In this document: positions 1-10,600 of the stretch, one piece after another
Position numbering within the stretch: position 1 is the first letter of the stretch
How the letters are laid out: each line of letters starts with the position of its first letter
Assembly: GCA_026260175.1 (NCBI GenBank)
Contig: JAKCWW010003951.1
Coordinates: 11,987 to 43,881 of the forward strand
Reading direction: 5' to 3'
Length of the DNA stretch: 31,895 bases
Origin: Reticulitermes lucifugus
Lineage: Eukaryota > Arthropoda > Insecta > Blattodea > Rhinotermitidae
Notes under the pieces: model-generated
The model's database searches: none
What the model saw: the letters and a program-made list of their open reading frames with translations, nothing else
Told to the model about the DNA's origin: nothing
Translations under genes and position numbers: made by a program

Positions 1-636
1 GTTTAAGGGTCTCGCTTATTCGTATGGGCTGTGGAAGCTCTTCCCTGGAAACCAATACTCAGGATAAAGGCTATGCTCAAGAAGTGAGAAAAGACGATTT
101 TGGCCATAAAATATTTCATTTATGATGCCAAAAAGATCGCTTTTGATTTTCTTTAGTACGTGACACGTTGTGACAACCATATAGCTGTCGCATGATGAGA
201 GTTATGACAAAATGGCGGATACACGGGGATCTACCAAAAATATCTCCTTGCTTTCGATAATCAAATGACAACTCGAGTATCGAAAGTCTTTATGCTTCTT
301 TGTTATTTCTGTCACAAGTTCAGTACGTGCTGTAATTTGTGTTTGATTTCAGCACAGTAATATGTTTTCTTTCCCAAATGAATTTATATGTTTCAACCCA
401 CTGAAATGCTTTGACGATTTCACTTATATCAGCTATTTTGACGGCTGTGAACCGTCGCCGGATTAAAACTGAAATAGTTCGCTCTCTGGGAAATGGATGT
501 AGCACCGGTAAACATGTACCAGAATCAGTTGTTAAGCGTTTAATTGGAAGTATTTGACTTAATTTCATGTAAGGATTTTTAAATACTTTTAAGTTACTTC
601 CCAATGGATAAAGGTGAAGGTAAATTTTTCCCTGTG

Positions 637-800
637 CACGCTGTGAAGGTATTTTGGAGGACTAGAGGTATAGCTCCAATCATTCTTAATGTGGGTACTA
701 GATGGTTGTAAGTGGTGAGCTTCACGATCCGGCCGCTTTACCCCCGAGGAAACCGACCCCTGTACCAACTAAATATGAGGCTCTCTGGCCTCCAAATCCA
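637..800 (-). repeat. SINE-like dispersed repeat, copy 1
   Basis: The reverse complement shares a block with the copies at 25110-25385 and 28585-28885: GGTACAGGGG, TTTCCTCGGGGGTAAA, CGGCC, GTGAAGCT, CCATCTAGT, AAGAATG, and CTCC with CCTTCA. The block order is the same in all copies. The family is unnamed here. Its short size and dispersed copies suggest a SINE, or the conserved end of a longer element. Confidence 0.75.
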
Positions 801-1033
801 CGATAACTGGCTTAGTCAATCCGTAACCCTGAAGACGGAAGCAACATAGTAACCGAAATGTGAGCAGTACAACCCACTTCCACGTCGTTTCAATGCCAAA
901 ACATATTATCAACCCCTTATCACCGCGCAGATCCTTTTTCGATACCTGGGATTTGTGGTGGACAAAGTGGAATTGTAATTTCTGTAATTTTAATCAACAA
1001 ATGCACACAGTTGTTTTATACAAAAATTAATGT

Positions 1034-1076
1034 ACTCCCTGATGATGGAACAATAAGGCCCGAAACGTGTGGGAGT
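1034..1076 (+). ncRNA. Hammerhead ribozyme-like motif, degenerate
   Basis: Stem I strands ACTCC (1034-1038) and GGAGT (1072-1076) pair perfectly. CTGATGA is at 1039-1045 and GAAA at 1062-1065. Stem III is only two pairs (AC with GT around GT). The cleavage-site base would be G (1071), where an active hammerhead needs A, C or T. Stem II is weak (GG/CC). It is probably an inactive remnant of a type I hammerhead. Confidence 0.45.
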
Positions 1077-1676
1077 GTAGTGATTTTAATAATACTATTT
1101 TGAATGTAATGACAATGTGTTAATTTGTTGGTTAAAAGTACAGAATCTGAATTATAATGCACGGAATGGAAAATCTAACAAATTGGAACTGTAATATATT
1201 TTTCTCTTAGTACTGGAGTTTTCCCATGTAAATTATTATTCTATATTCACTCCATCTACTACAGACGCTGTTGTGTTGTCGAGATACTGACAGCGTTACT
1301 GAATAAACCACAAGAGTGTCTGGTGTTGACTTCAAAATGGCGGTTTACTAGCCGAAACATGTAGTCACAGCACACAGTGAAATCCCGATATAGCGCCATG
1401 CTTTGTTCACCGCAATTTGTGGCGATAAATCTAAACAAGGTGTAGAAGGGAATTTCTGATCACAGACTCTATGGGCGCTAAGCGATGGTGGCGCTACACC
1501 GTTGGTTAACTCTATATTAGTTATCAAACATAACCTCATATTTTACATGCCAGTATAGTAGCTGTGTAACTAGGAGTTTACAATTGTAATCACACCACAA
1601 CCGAATATATCAAAACACTTCAAATTACGGTCATATGGGTTATTACAACGTGTACTATAATAAGTTTGTTTGGACG

Positions 1677-1707
1677 TTTCGGAGGAATATTCTGCCTTTA
1701 TCTTCAG
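1677..1707 (-). ncRNA. Decayed hammerhead-like motif
   Basis: The minus strand reads CTGAAGA (1707-1701), T, AAAGG, loop, CCTCC, GAAA (1680-1677), then C. Core position 7 may be any base, so CTGAAGA is allowed. Stem II pairs only partly and I see no stem I. A sister motif with further changes lies at about 18561-18597. Confidence 0.35.
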
Positions 1708-2292
1708 CTGACTGATGTTCGGGTGGATGCTGAAATTATTACAAGAAGAAAATATGTCGGTTTTACAGGAAGGTTGCCAGGATTATGGCCAATAAGAGTA
1801 TTATCTGTTTTTTTTGTCATGTCCAAACTACCGGTCATTTTTAGACCCAAAATTAATTGTAATGCAATTCAAACGAATCCCATCGCGAAAGTTATCCGTA
1901 CTGCCAACTTCCAACTAAATAATTTCTCTTCTTCCACCCATTATCGTAACAGAAGGAACAACTTGTATTGTTGCGTTGATTAACGTTTTCATTGTTGTTA
2001 TGGCTTATGTACAGGGGAATAAATGGGGTGGGGTGGTGTGTTATAATTTAGCCCTTGGTTGTAAATTGTAACTACGCAGAAATTGAATTATTATCTGCAA
2101 GAAATAGAAGTACCGAAATAATAGCTTTGTTTGTAACAATACTAGTAGAAATACATGCATCTTGCGTGTGGAAGATCTACATCATAAACATATATTATGT
2201 ACAAATTGTAACAAAAACAACCTCCCCGGCTTGTTTCTCCTGTCAGCATAACGTTGAGCTCCAGAAATCAAAACAGAATTCCGCTCCCAGCA

Positions 2293-2327
2293 CCCCCCCA
2301 ACCCCCAACCCCCAACCCACCCCGCCC
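2293..2327 (-). other. C-rich tract, G-quadruplex candidate on the minus strand
   Basis: On the + strand there are C runs of 7, 5, 5, 3, 4 and 3, separated by AA, AA, AA, A and G. The minus strand therefore has six G runs with one- or two-base loops, a strong quadruplex pattern. Confidence 0.7.
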
Positions 2328-2842
2328 TCATTGTAGCCTAGTGCTACGTGTGTAGCATTGCCACAACTGTAACAGAACATTCTCTTTGTTTCACTCCATC
2401 CATCCGTCCGTGCAGAATTAATGTTTGTAAATTACATTAATTAGTAATTACTTTAATGTAGCTATACATCTCTCTTCTGCCGTCCGTTGGTTGTCTGTTG
2501 AATAATTACTTTTCTAAACTAATTACATAACATTCCAAGTTATGAACCAGTTGTTTTACGTAGCCTGTTCAACAAAGTTGTGGATAGATTCGCTGTCTGT
2601 ACGTATGTGAAATGCTAATATTTTTGCTTGTTTAGAGAATGTATATTGTACTTTTTTTTTGTTCCTCCTTACAGTTTGTTAAATCCTGAGATCAATTACT
2701 AGCAAGCCTTTTGTTACGCAGGAGACATGTTTGCCTAGGCGACATCTGTCGTTTCCAATTGTGGTAAGAAATAAATTGTACCGCTAGTTCCAAGTACTAA
2801 CATCGATTTCCAAGGAGAACCCAAACATAAATTTCTACCCTT

Positions 2843-3126
2843 GTATATTTAGTTATATTTTGAAGGGCATTATTTATATTATTTGTGTTTATTTATTTTA
2901 TTTTTGAAGGACATTTATTTATATTATTTGCGTTTATTTATTTTATTTTTGAAGGCCATTTATTTATATTATTTGTATTTATTTTATTTTTGAAGGGCAT
3001 TTAGTTTTATTATTTGTGTTTATTTTATTTTTGAAGGGCATTTAGTTTTATTATTTGTGTTTATTTTATTTTTTAAGGGCATTTAGTTATATTATTTGTG
3101 TTTATTCATTTTATTTTTGAAGGGTA
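2843..3126 (+). repeat. Minisatellite, 41-45 bp units
   Basis: Tandem AT-rich units begin GAAGGGCATTTA or similar at 2862, 2906, 2951, 2992, 3033, 3074 and 3119, so the period is 44, 45, 41, 41, 41 and 45. Units differ by a TTTA/TTCA insertion and a few substitutions. Confidence 0.9.
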
Positions 3127-4118
3127 TGTCACTGAAATACAGACTCTGTATACAATGAACATATCTAATATAAACTCAAAACTTTACGTCACTTTTGTGT
3201 TTGTAAATGTTGACTTACAATTAATATTTACATACAATTTATAGTTCTGTTTATGATCTATGTCCGTGCCAAACTTTACAAGTTTACATCCGATGATTCG
3301 TTAATTATTGCCGTCATACGGAAACAGGGAGAAGAACTTCACTCATTGACCTTGTCATTTTACTTTCTACAAAAATATAACCTCAATACAAGTCACATAT
3401 CTCGCCAAGATCTATTATCATACGTCATTTCCGGCCACTGAAATGCGTGTCGCTAGTGTCACTTCCGCCTCGCACGTTCGCTCCTCTGCCATATTGTTTT
3501 TACTGATTTGATTTGTGTTATGAAATACTATGTCTGGGTGTCGTCAAATAGTATATTGACATTATTCTAATATGACAAATGTCGCTATTTACTTTCAGTC
3601 GGCTCGCTTAATTTACAAATCCTTGAATTGCAATTAGCAACGTGTTCGTTAGATGTGTCTGCGAGCCAAAGGGCAACATGCCCTGCGCCCTTTTTAAACA
3701 TAGTGAGTAAAAACCGAATATTAACTGCAATACATTGAACTAAAATGCGTGGACCCCGGCCCACGGCACACTGGAATACCGGTGAACACTTGCGCTGCCT
3801 GCCATCACGCGAAATGTTCCGAGTGAAATGTAATGTGAATTGTCAGATAAAATAAGGTCCTTGTATAACGTTGCACCAAGTTTTGTGAAAATCGGTTTAC
3901 TTGTTGGAAAGTTTAAATGGGAGCAAGACGCGGGCGTCACTTTTTTCTCTTTAAGGGGGGAGGGGGCAAGCTAACATGGTTTACATTATGAATACTATAA
4001 AGTGGACATAATATCTGAAATCTTGCTTTATTTGTGTTTGTTTGCTCTTCACAGTTGTGCCGCGATACGATCACTGATTTCTTATTTCTTGTTGCATTGC
4101 GGCACATGAAGTTCATAA

Positions 4119-4247
4119 TAGGGATGTCATTTGATATCGATATATCGATAAGAGAGGATTGTGTAGTAAAACATTCGATATCGAGGTATTACTTGATTTG
4201 TTGTGGCCATGTTACTTTTATTACTTACAAACGCAACAATTCTAGAT

Positions 4248-4287
<40 letters not shown>

Positions 4288-4547
4288 TCAGTTTCAACGA
4301 TGCAGACGGAAGAAGACAGGCAGCCGACAATGAACGACATGTAAACAGACCGTTAGTTATTAGTTTACATTACATGTGTAACTCGTGTACAACAATTTTA
4401 ATGCAAAATGTGACCAAAATACAATCTGTAAGAACGGAATTTCACTAAGTACTGGAGTAGTGAAACTTTTCCCAGTCAATAAAACAATTTTTATCGATAA
4501 GACCACTCCGATATCGATATCAAATTTCGTATGCTTTTACACCCCTA
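4119..4547. mobile_element. Putative hAT-type MITE
   Basis: The left end TAGGGATGTCATTTGATATC matches the inverted right end, whose complement reads TAGGGGTG and then, after a spacer, TTTGATATCGATAT. The flanks GTTCATAA and GTTTTTAC are five-of-eight similar and could be a decayed 8 bp target duplication. TAGGG-type ends and 8 bp duplications fit hAT. There is no transposase; an (AT)n run lies inside. Confidence 0.55.
4251..4288. repeat. (AT)n microsatellite
   Basis: Uninterrupted AT dinucleotides at 4251-4280, then ACATATAT. Confidence 0.95.
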
Positions 4548-4589
4548 GTTTTTACTACTTTTAATTTCGAGAATTGTTTATTATTGCCT

Positions 4590-4770
4590 CCCTGCAAAAA
4601 AAAAATTATCTTGAGAAGCCAATAGAAGCTCACCTAATCAAGAGTTCCCGCGCCTTTTTGGAAAGCGAACGTTCATTACCGCGTCCACAACAGCCCAACA
4701 ATAATCCCTGTCCTGAGCCAGATGAATCCAGTCCGTACCCTCACAGTTTAATTATGTACGATCAATTTTG
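4590..4770 (+). repeat. Dispersed repeat of cockroach/termite type, fragment 1
   Basis: It reads LEKPIEAHLIKSSRAFLES in one frame and PCPEPDESSPYPHSL further on. From memory this resembles a very abundant dispersed repeat in cockroach sequences, where the spurious peptide ends PEPARSSPYPH. It is decayed and not a gene. The identification rests on memory and needs a repeat-library search. Confidence 0.6.
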
Positions 4771-5414
4771 ATATCACGCCCAGATCTTACTTTCAGTTTG
4801 CAAACTTTACGGTGAAAGACCAGTCGTTTTTCCGTTGCCAGCGTCTTTCCAGAGAAAATGCCCAACTACGATGCGCTGTAGCATTTCGTCATGTCAGAAC
4901 AAGTACTGGATTATGAACATCGTCACGTGCTCGGTGTCTTAGAACGAGGAGTTTTAAACTTTATGAAGTTGTACACACCATTTATAGAGCGTGGATTATC
5001 GAAATCTTATTTTAAAGTCGTTCTGAAGTTTAAAAGCAGTTTATTATTATTATTCTATTTCAGAAACTCCTCCCTGTTCACTGCTACTTGTAACAACTCT
5101 CCGTCTGCTAGATGTGTTTCGGCTGCTAACCGCTTGTGCACTGACGTCGATATCTTTAGGAAACCCATTACTTCATTAAAACAGATTCTGCGCTAATCTG
5201 TGAAGTTTTTAAATCAGCTTATCTATTTTTTTTTGTGAACAGCTTATCTATGTTTTATCAGGGTATAGGGTTTTTGTCCCATACTTCTTTTTATTGCTTT
5301 TTCCCTGCAATATTGTTTTTGTTTTGTCTGTTTAGTGTTTTGTTTCTGTGTTTGTACTGTTTTGTGTTGTATTTATGTCTTTGTGCTAGCTTTGTAATTG
5401 GCACTTGTGCCCTT

Positions 5415-5450
5415 AAGCCTGCTCGTTAATAAATACCCATTGAATTGAAT
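5415..5450 (+). repeat. Possible 3' tail of a retroelement
   Basis: AATAAATACCCATTGAATTG followed by AATTATTA looks like a poly(A) signal plus a short ATTGA-type tail, as at the 3' end of some insect LINEs. The T-rich sequence before it shows no recognisable protein. Confidence 0.3.
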
Positions 5451-5634
5451 TATTAGGGATTGTCTCAGGCTACGCCCGGTTTTGTCAAGCTCCCAGAGTA
5501 CGGGCTTTGAACGAAGTACCTGCTGGGGGGTTGCATCAGGGAATATTGAAATTAGTGTATAAAGCCGGGAACTTGGTAAACTGACATGATTAAGGGTTAT
5601 CAGCCTCTTCATCAGATAGGTGGACTTTATCGTT

Positions 5635-6050
5635 GGGGAATTTTCTCACGATAGCACAGGTGTTTATCATGACCACTTGCTGGACGTGGGACCGTAGACG
5701 TGGCGGTAAAGTGAGGGTAGTGAGGCTTTGGTTAAGCATGTTAGAGACGGCCCCCGTAGCAGACAAGACCAGTGAAATAACTATAATCTTGGTCAGTTAC
5801 CACTGTTGCTTGATTCCAAACGCCAAGTCCTGATATTTGCTTTGTTTTTTCTGTAATTGTGGCTTGTACAGTGTGGGTTAAAGGAATTGCTATGTCAATG
5901 AATGTAGCTTCCTTATTTGTTCTGTCAATCAGTGTTATGTCTGGCTGATTGAAATGAACAGTCTTGTCCTTTAATAGGGTACGATCCCAGTAGAGTTTGT
6001 AGTTGTCTTTTTCCAGGACGACCTGTCGCTCATATTTATAATATGGAGAG
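5635..6050 (-). pseudogene. Non-LTR retrotransposon remnant, C-terminal part of the RT polyprotein
   Basis: On the minus strand from 6049 the frame reads SPYYKYERQVVLEKDNYKLY and NQPDITLIDRTNKE, then FIDIAIPLTHTVQATITEK. After a frameshift it continues QSKYQDLAFGIKQQW, a stop, and IIVISLVLSATGAVSNM to VVMINTCAIVRKF. These are typical of the region after the reverse transcriptase in an insect LINE family; PDI followed by IDIAIP has the look of a PD-x-D/E endonuclease core. At least one frameshift and one stop mean it is dead. No reverse transcriptase core is left. Confidence 0.8.
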
Positions 6051-6467
6051 TATATTTCCTCAAGATTATTATTATTTTCATTATTATTCCCCTAAGTGTT
6101 GTACTCCATTTCGACTTTGTCCATTTTTCTTATTAAAATATATCATCCGAAGAACAACACGATCTAATTACCCCAACTGAGTAGGTTTCGTCCTTGTATG
6201 CTGGAGGTCTGTTCTGGCGATCTGAGAGAGTTATAGTAGCGAAACGTCGTGTGTTTATAATGTATTTTTAATCAGACAGTGAACAAGTTAATTTGTAGTG
6301 GCATGGTATTAATCACATTTGAAATGTCGATCCATTTCACGAACACATAACAGTCTCCTTCCATTCTCAGAAGAAAAAAGAAGAACAAATATAGATGGCG
6401 TGTTACTTTAACGTGAAATTCAACAATTAAACCAACAAATGCACTTTATTTCTTAGGTATGTTCATT

Positions 6468-6512
6468 AACCCTACAAATGTTTCGGCTGCAACATAGCCA
6501 TCATCAGGGGTT
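6468..6512 (-). ncRNA. Type I hammerhead ribozyme-like motif (foldback left arm)
   Basis: Read on the minus strand: stem I AACCC/GGGTT (+ strand 6508-6512 and 6468-6472), core CTGATGA (6507-6501), one extra T, stem II GGCT/AGCC with a 7-base loop, core GAAA (6484-6481), stem III ACA/TGT with loop TT, then the cleavage base A before GGGTT. All core bases of a hammerhead are present. The unusual point is the extra T between CTGATGA and stem II. Type I hammerheads with very short stem III are known from Penelope-like elements and retrozymes. Activity is not shown. Confidence 0.6.
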
Positions 6513-6912
6513 CAAGGTCACCTTCACTTTAACATTCACTGTTCCATTTAGTATCACCACTTACACACCACAATGTATGTCAATTTTCTGCTAACAGTTG
6601 ATAACACTCACTGTTTCCGTTTATACAACTTTATCCTTTAAATGTCTGGCGTAGGTTGTTTTCGTCTTGCGTTAAAAACGTAAACGTTGATAATAAAAAT
6701 AATAATTTTTAACAACTTTTAACGACATTGTATTATCAACTTTTACGTTTTTAACGCAAGACGAACACAACCTACGCCAGACATTTATAAGATAAGGTTG
6801 TATAAACGGAAACAGTGAGTGTTATCAACTGTTAACAGAAACTGACATACATTGTGGTGTATAAGTGGTGATACCAAATGGAACAGTGAATGTTGAAGTG
6901 AACGTGACCTTG

Positions 6913-6957
6913 AAACCCTGATGATGGCTCTGTTGCAGCCGAAACACGTGTAGGGTT
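6913..6957 (+). ncRNA. Type I hammerhead ribozyme-like motif (foldback right arm)
   Basis: The same motif on the opposite arm: CTGATGA 6918-6924, stem II GGCT/AGCC (6926-6929, 6937-6940), GAAA 6941-6944, stem III ACA/TGT with loop CG, cleavage base A at 6952. Compared with the left arm one C is missing before the core, so stem I has a mismatch (AAACC with GGGTT). It is probably weaker. Confidence 0.5.
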
Positions 6958-7242
6958 AATGGACATAACTAAGAAATAAAGTGCATTTGTTGGTTTAATT
7001 GTTGAATGTTATCAAAATGCACGGTGAACACAACGTAAAAAAAATTGAACGTGAAAGTATGCGGTGGGCGTCATTGCTGCTGCCATCTACGGGATTAATC
7101 CAGAACTTCGTTTTTAAATGTTTGTAGACATGTTTGCGGTCTCAAACCTGAGATTCTTGAAATTCTGTAACACCTCTTTAATCCACAGCGATATCAGATT
7201 TGTGAATTATAGCTGTGAGGTGTCTTCATTTGATCTGTGCAG

Positions 7243-7618
7243 ATTGCGAGCAGTCTCCTGGCGTGTACCTGCGTGACGACCCGCTATTCGGTACTCAGCT
7301 GCAGAATCAGAGCGAACTCCGTGTACCAACTGCAGAGAAGGCGGCCTTCTACTTGGACGCGGCTGTCAGCAGTCGGAGTGGCAGTCGCAGCGATGGTTCT
7401 GCAGGCACCAGCGCGGACTCACATCTGCTCTACACTCTCCACGTGTACCAGTATAGTGTTGCCGGGAAAGGTCACGGAGTAGCGGGGGGCAGAAGTCGAC
7501 TCCACCTAATCGATCTCGGAAGTTGTGAAAGAGGCAAAGCGAATGGTGGTATGCCGCTCTCAGGACTTGGCAACGTTCTTCTGGCTATTTTCAATGGGCA
7601 GAAGCATCTCCCTTACAG
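7243..7618 (+). CDS. Kif26: Kif26 exon a: motor domain, switch I and switch II region
   Basis: Acceptor AG at 7241-7242, donor CAG|gtgaga after 7618. The exon starts with two bases of a split codon and ends with two. It translates as [20 protein letters not shown] onward and ends in [37 protein letters not shown] and [15 protein letters not shown] are characteristic of KIF26 motors. The switch I position reads SADSH where active kinesins have SSRSH, and switch II reads DLGSCE where they have DLAGSE. Arg of switch I and the DxxG glycine are therefore missing. This agrees with the ATPase-deficient nature known for KIF26 proteins. The preceding motor exon with the P-loop is not in the window. 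Confidence 0.95.
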
Positions 7619-10600
7619 GTGAGACGAATTACATTTGGTGTGGCAGAAATCTGAGTATTCATATCTTCAATATCATTGGTGGCCTACTGATTTTAGTGTT
7701 ATTGCTGGGTTATGATCAACCGAGTTAAATTTGTGTCACAGAAGTCTGGCGTTTTGCAACATGTTTTCATAACACTTCCAGTATCGTGATGTTACTGAAA
7801 CATTCCCTTCTTAGCAAAGTTCTCCGTTCACCACAGAGCTCCAGCACCAGACTTATCCTGACCTATATTAATGCAGTTCACTTCTTTACTTTCCGTATTT
7901 TTAGGATCGTTCGCAAAACACTTGCCACAAGCAACTATTAGCCTCGTCTTGTCCGTCCTTCTGCCCACAAATAACCACGCGACTCGCACTGGATTGATTT
8001 TCCTGAAATTTCATATTTGCGAATTTTATTGTCAATAAATCTCGAATTTTATTCAAATCGAACAAATAACAGACACTTTACATGAAGACCTATGTAAATT
8101 CATGATACTATTCCGCCGTTGGTTTTTAAAACGGATATCGGCTGTGTTCTCTGTGAGGTACGAGCTAAGTCGAAGATACCGTATAAGATCGAAACAAAAT
8201 CGAGAATGATCGATCGTAAATCTCCATCTACGGGATATCGATTATTGTCCTTTGTAAATCTGTCTTAAAGATGTGGAGAAGTCTTGTAGTGTGTTTGATG
8301 TAAAACATGGAATTTTGCATTTAGGTACTCGCATTTCCAGTGTTTTTCTTGCGTTTAGTAACGAATTTAAAATTCGGAGACATTAGCAGAGTAAAAGCGC
8401 CAGAAATGTTACACTCTCTAGGCATGTCCTAATTTGTAATATTACCTACTTAATATGTAATCAGCTCTGCTCGTGGTCTGGCTTCTTTAAAGATTTCGAT
8501 AAAAATGTTAGGAGTATTTTAACCTGATTCATACCACGTGTTCATATCACAATGACCGAAACAGGCCTATCATTTCACTATTAGAAAGCCTGTTGAAACC
8601 TCAGTGGGAAATTGTTAAAAAATAAACTCCAATAACTTCCAGAATTCTGTAAAAACTGCTAATTAAGTAGCTACAAAGATAATGAGCTTGGCAGGAAAAA
8701 GATGCATTAAGTAGTGCTTTTGTTCAGAAGACATTTTTGGCAGAGTTTAACACTGTAATACCAACTCAAGTATTCCATCCACTGCAGCCATATTTTTCTC
8801 TTTTTCATTACTACATGCCTTAATACATAATGCTGAAGAGCAGCAATGTAGAAGGATTTGTTTTTGATGCTGAAATTGTTGCCAGTATAAAAGATGCTCT
8901 GTTACAAGTTTAATTCAGAGTTTTGGAGTTGTTACCTTGTGTAGATGTTCCCAGATATTTTATACACATTTCATGCATCTCGTTTTAATGTTCACATACT
9001 TAGCAAAACTTCTACTGTTCAGGGAACACAAAGTGACGCAGCTGTTGAAGGAGTGTCTGAGTTCCCTGACATGTCATGCTGCAATGATTGCCCATGTGTC
9101 ACCTGCAGCACAGCATTACACAGACACCCTGGCTACCGTGCAGCTAGCTTCTAGGATACACCGCATGAGACGACGCAAGATAAAGGTTGGTACAGTCACC
9201 TGTGTAGAACATGAGCATCATTAAGACAGTGTTTCGAAGTGTGTGACACAAATTATGCCACTTAGCTGTGTTACGTATTTTATCACTAAGGGCAGCCAAG
9301 TCCTTGTTGAGAAGCCGTTACTTGCGAAGAAAGTTGAGATATTTCGCACATTTGATGGAACCTGTTGGTTTATCACAGTGTTTATAAGATCCTGCCACAG
9401 GTTGATTTTCTGAGCTGAAAATAAGCAGTCCATGCCATCTTACCGTATTCTTGAAGATTAATTTTAAAATTATCCTCCCATCTATGGCTAGATCAGACCT
9501 GCTGAACCTCTTATGTGGTGAGGGCAATGTGAAATTCCATACACAGAATGAAGGATGAATACGTACATGTATAATTTTACATGTGTAGTTATCTATACAT
9601 CATATCCAGTGAAAATATACTGATAATAATAGGAAAGAGTTATAAAAAATGTATTTCACAACCTAGGTAATTTTTAACACATTTTTAAAAAATAAATTAG
9701 TAATATAATATATGTCTCCATAAATCAACAGTTCATAAGTATTCAAAGTTGCTTCAGCGTTCTATTTGGCTTTGCCATGGAAAGGGTTAAAAGATGTTTT
9801 CTCATTTCAAATGTCTCCATGTGCAACATAACACTGTGTCACAGGCAACATATTGCCCACGAATAATGGGTTGAGTGGGCACTGGCTACACATTCCAAGT
9901 GTTTTCTTTCTTTCAGCTTTTCTGACAAAAATTTTGTACGCATTTCTGTTCTGCCCCTACCTTCTCATTCTCTTTGACTTGATCACTCTAATAACATTTG
10001 ATGACATTACAAATTACAAAGCTTCTCATTCTGCTGTTATTTCCAGCCTCCTGTTACTTCTGATCACGTAACCAACCAACTACACAATGTTTAATTACAG
10101 TTACATTTATTTTTAAATTTCTAAGGATTTCAACCTTAACAGCCATTTTCAGGGAACCATTCCAAATGCTACTGGATGGAACTCAAGTCTTTACATTCTT
10201 CTAATTATGATGAAAACAATAAAACCATAAGAACATATCCTTATGTAAATTAAAAATTTTGATTGTTTGTTGCAATAAATATGTTCTATTACATATCACA
10301 GTTAAAATTAAGTAAGATGTAAAATTTCATATGCTGTCTTTATGTGTTAATCAGATACTGTTTTTATGTCATTCTGTGGACAGGATTGTCACTCACTATG
10401 TGGATCATGTCTACATGTGTTCTCTAGTTAAATGTAAACACATCATGTATCGTATTCACTTTTTCAAATGTCCCATTGTCAGTACACACCTTGTATTCCT
10501 TAATTCTATGATGTTAAAACATGAAGTGGTCCCTCTGCGAATTTTGTTTACAAGCATGTGTTTGCTGATGTATGTCAGTTTTAGATAGAGTGCCACCTCC

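Larger units (their letters stand above)
6416..7008. mobile_element. Foldback element with about 280 bp inverted arms
   Basis: Left arm 6416-6695 and right arm 6731-7008 are inverted copies with few mismatches; the spacer is about 35 bases. For example GTTGATAATA (6686-6695) is matched by TATTATCAAC (6731-6740), and CAACAATTAAACCAACAAAT near the left end by its complement near 7000. No protein is encoded. Each arm carries a hammerhead-like motif. Inverted terminal repeats with hammerheads are known in Penelope-like elements; a head-to-head pair of such ends is the likeliest origin (inference). No clear target-site duplication is visible. Confidence 0.8.
1..7242. other. Region upstream of the first visible exon, presumably Kif26 intron
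   Basis: No exon of the motor N-terminus was found here and no open frame resembles a known protein. The space is filled with repeats listed separately: SINE-like copy (637-800), hammerhead-like motifs, C-rich tract, minisatellite, hAT-type MITE, cockroach-type repeat, LINE remnant and foldback element. In 1-620, 3130-4100 and 7010-7240 I see nothing recognisable. Around 6175-6300 there is a sequence ending GAAACGTCGTGTGTTTATAA that looks like part of another dispersed repeat. Confidence 0.6.

Noticed and set aside
1313..1362. Further hammerhead-like sequence (ATGGC, GCCGAAACATGTAG)
   Set aside because: The CTGANGA core is not recognisable; only stem II and GAAAC remain, too weak to list.
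1666..1983. 105-codon open frame
   Set aside because: Its start overlaps the hammerhead-like repeat, and the protein resembles nothing known to me.
1..7242. Search for the N-terminal motor exons and a promoter of Kif26
   Set aside because: No P-loop motif or promoter-like structure was found; these must be upstream of the window.
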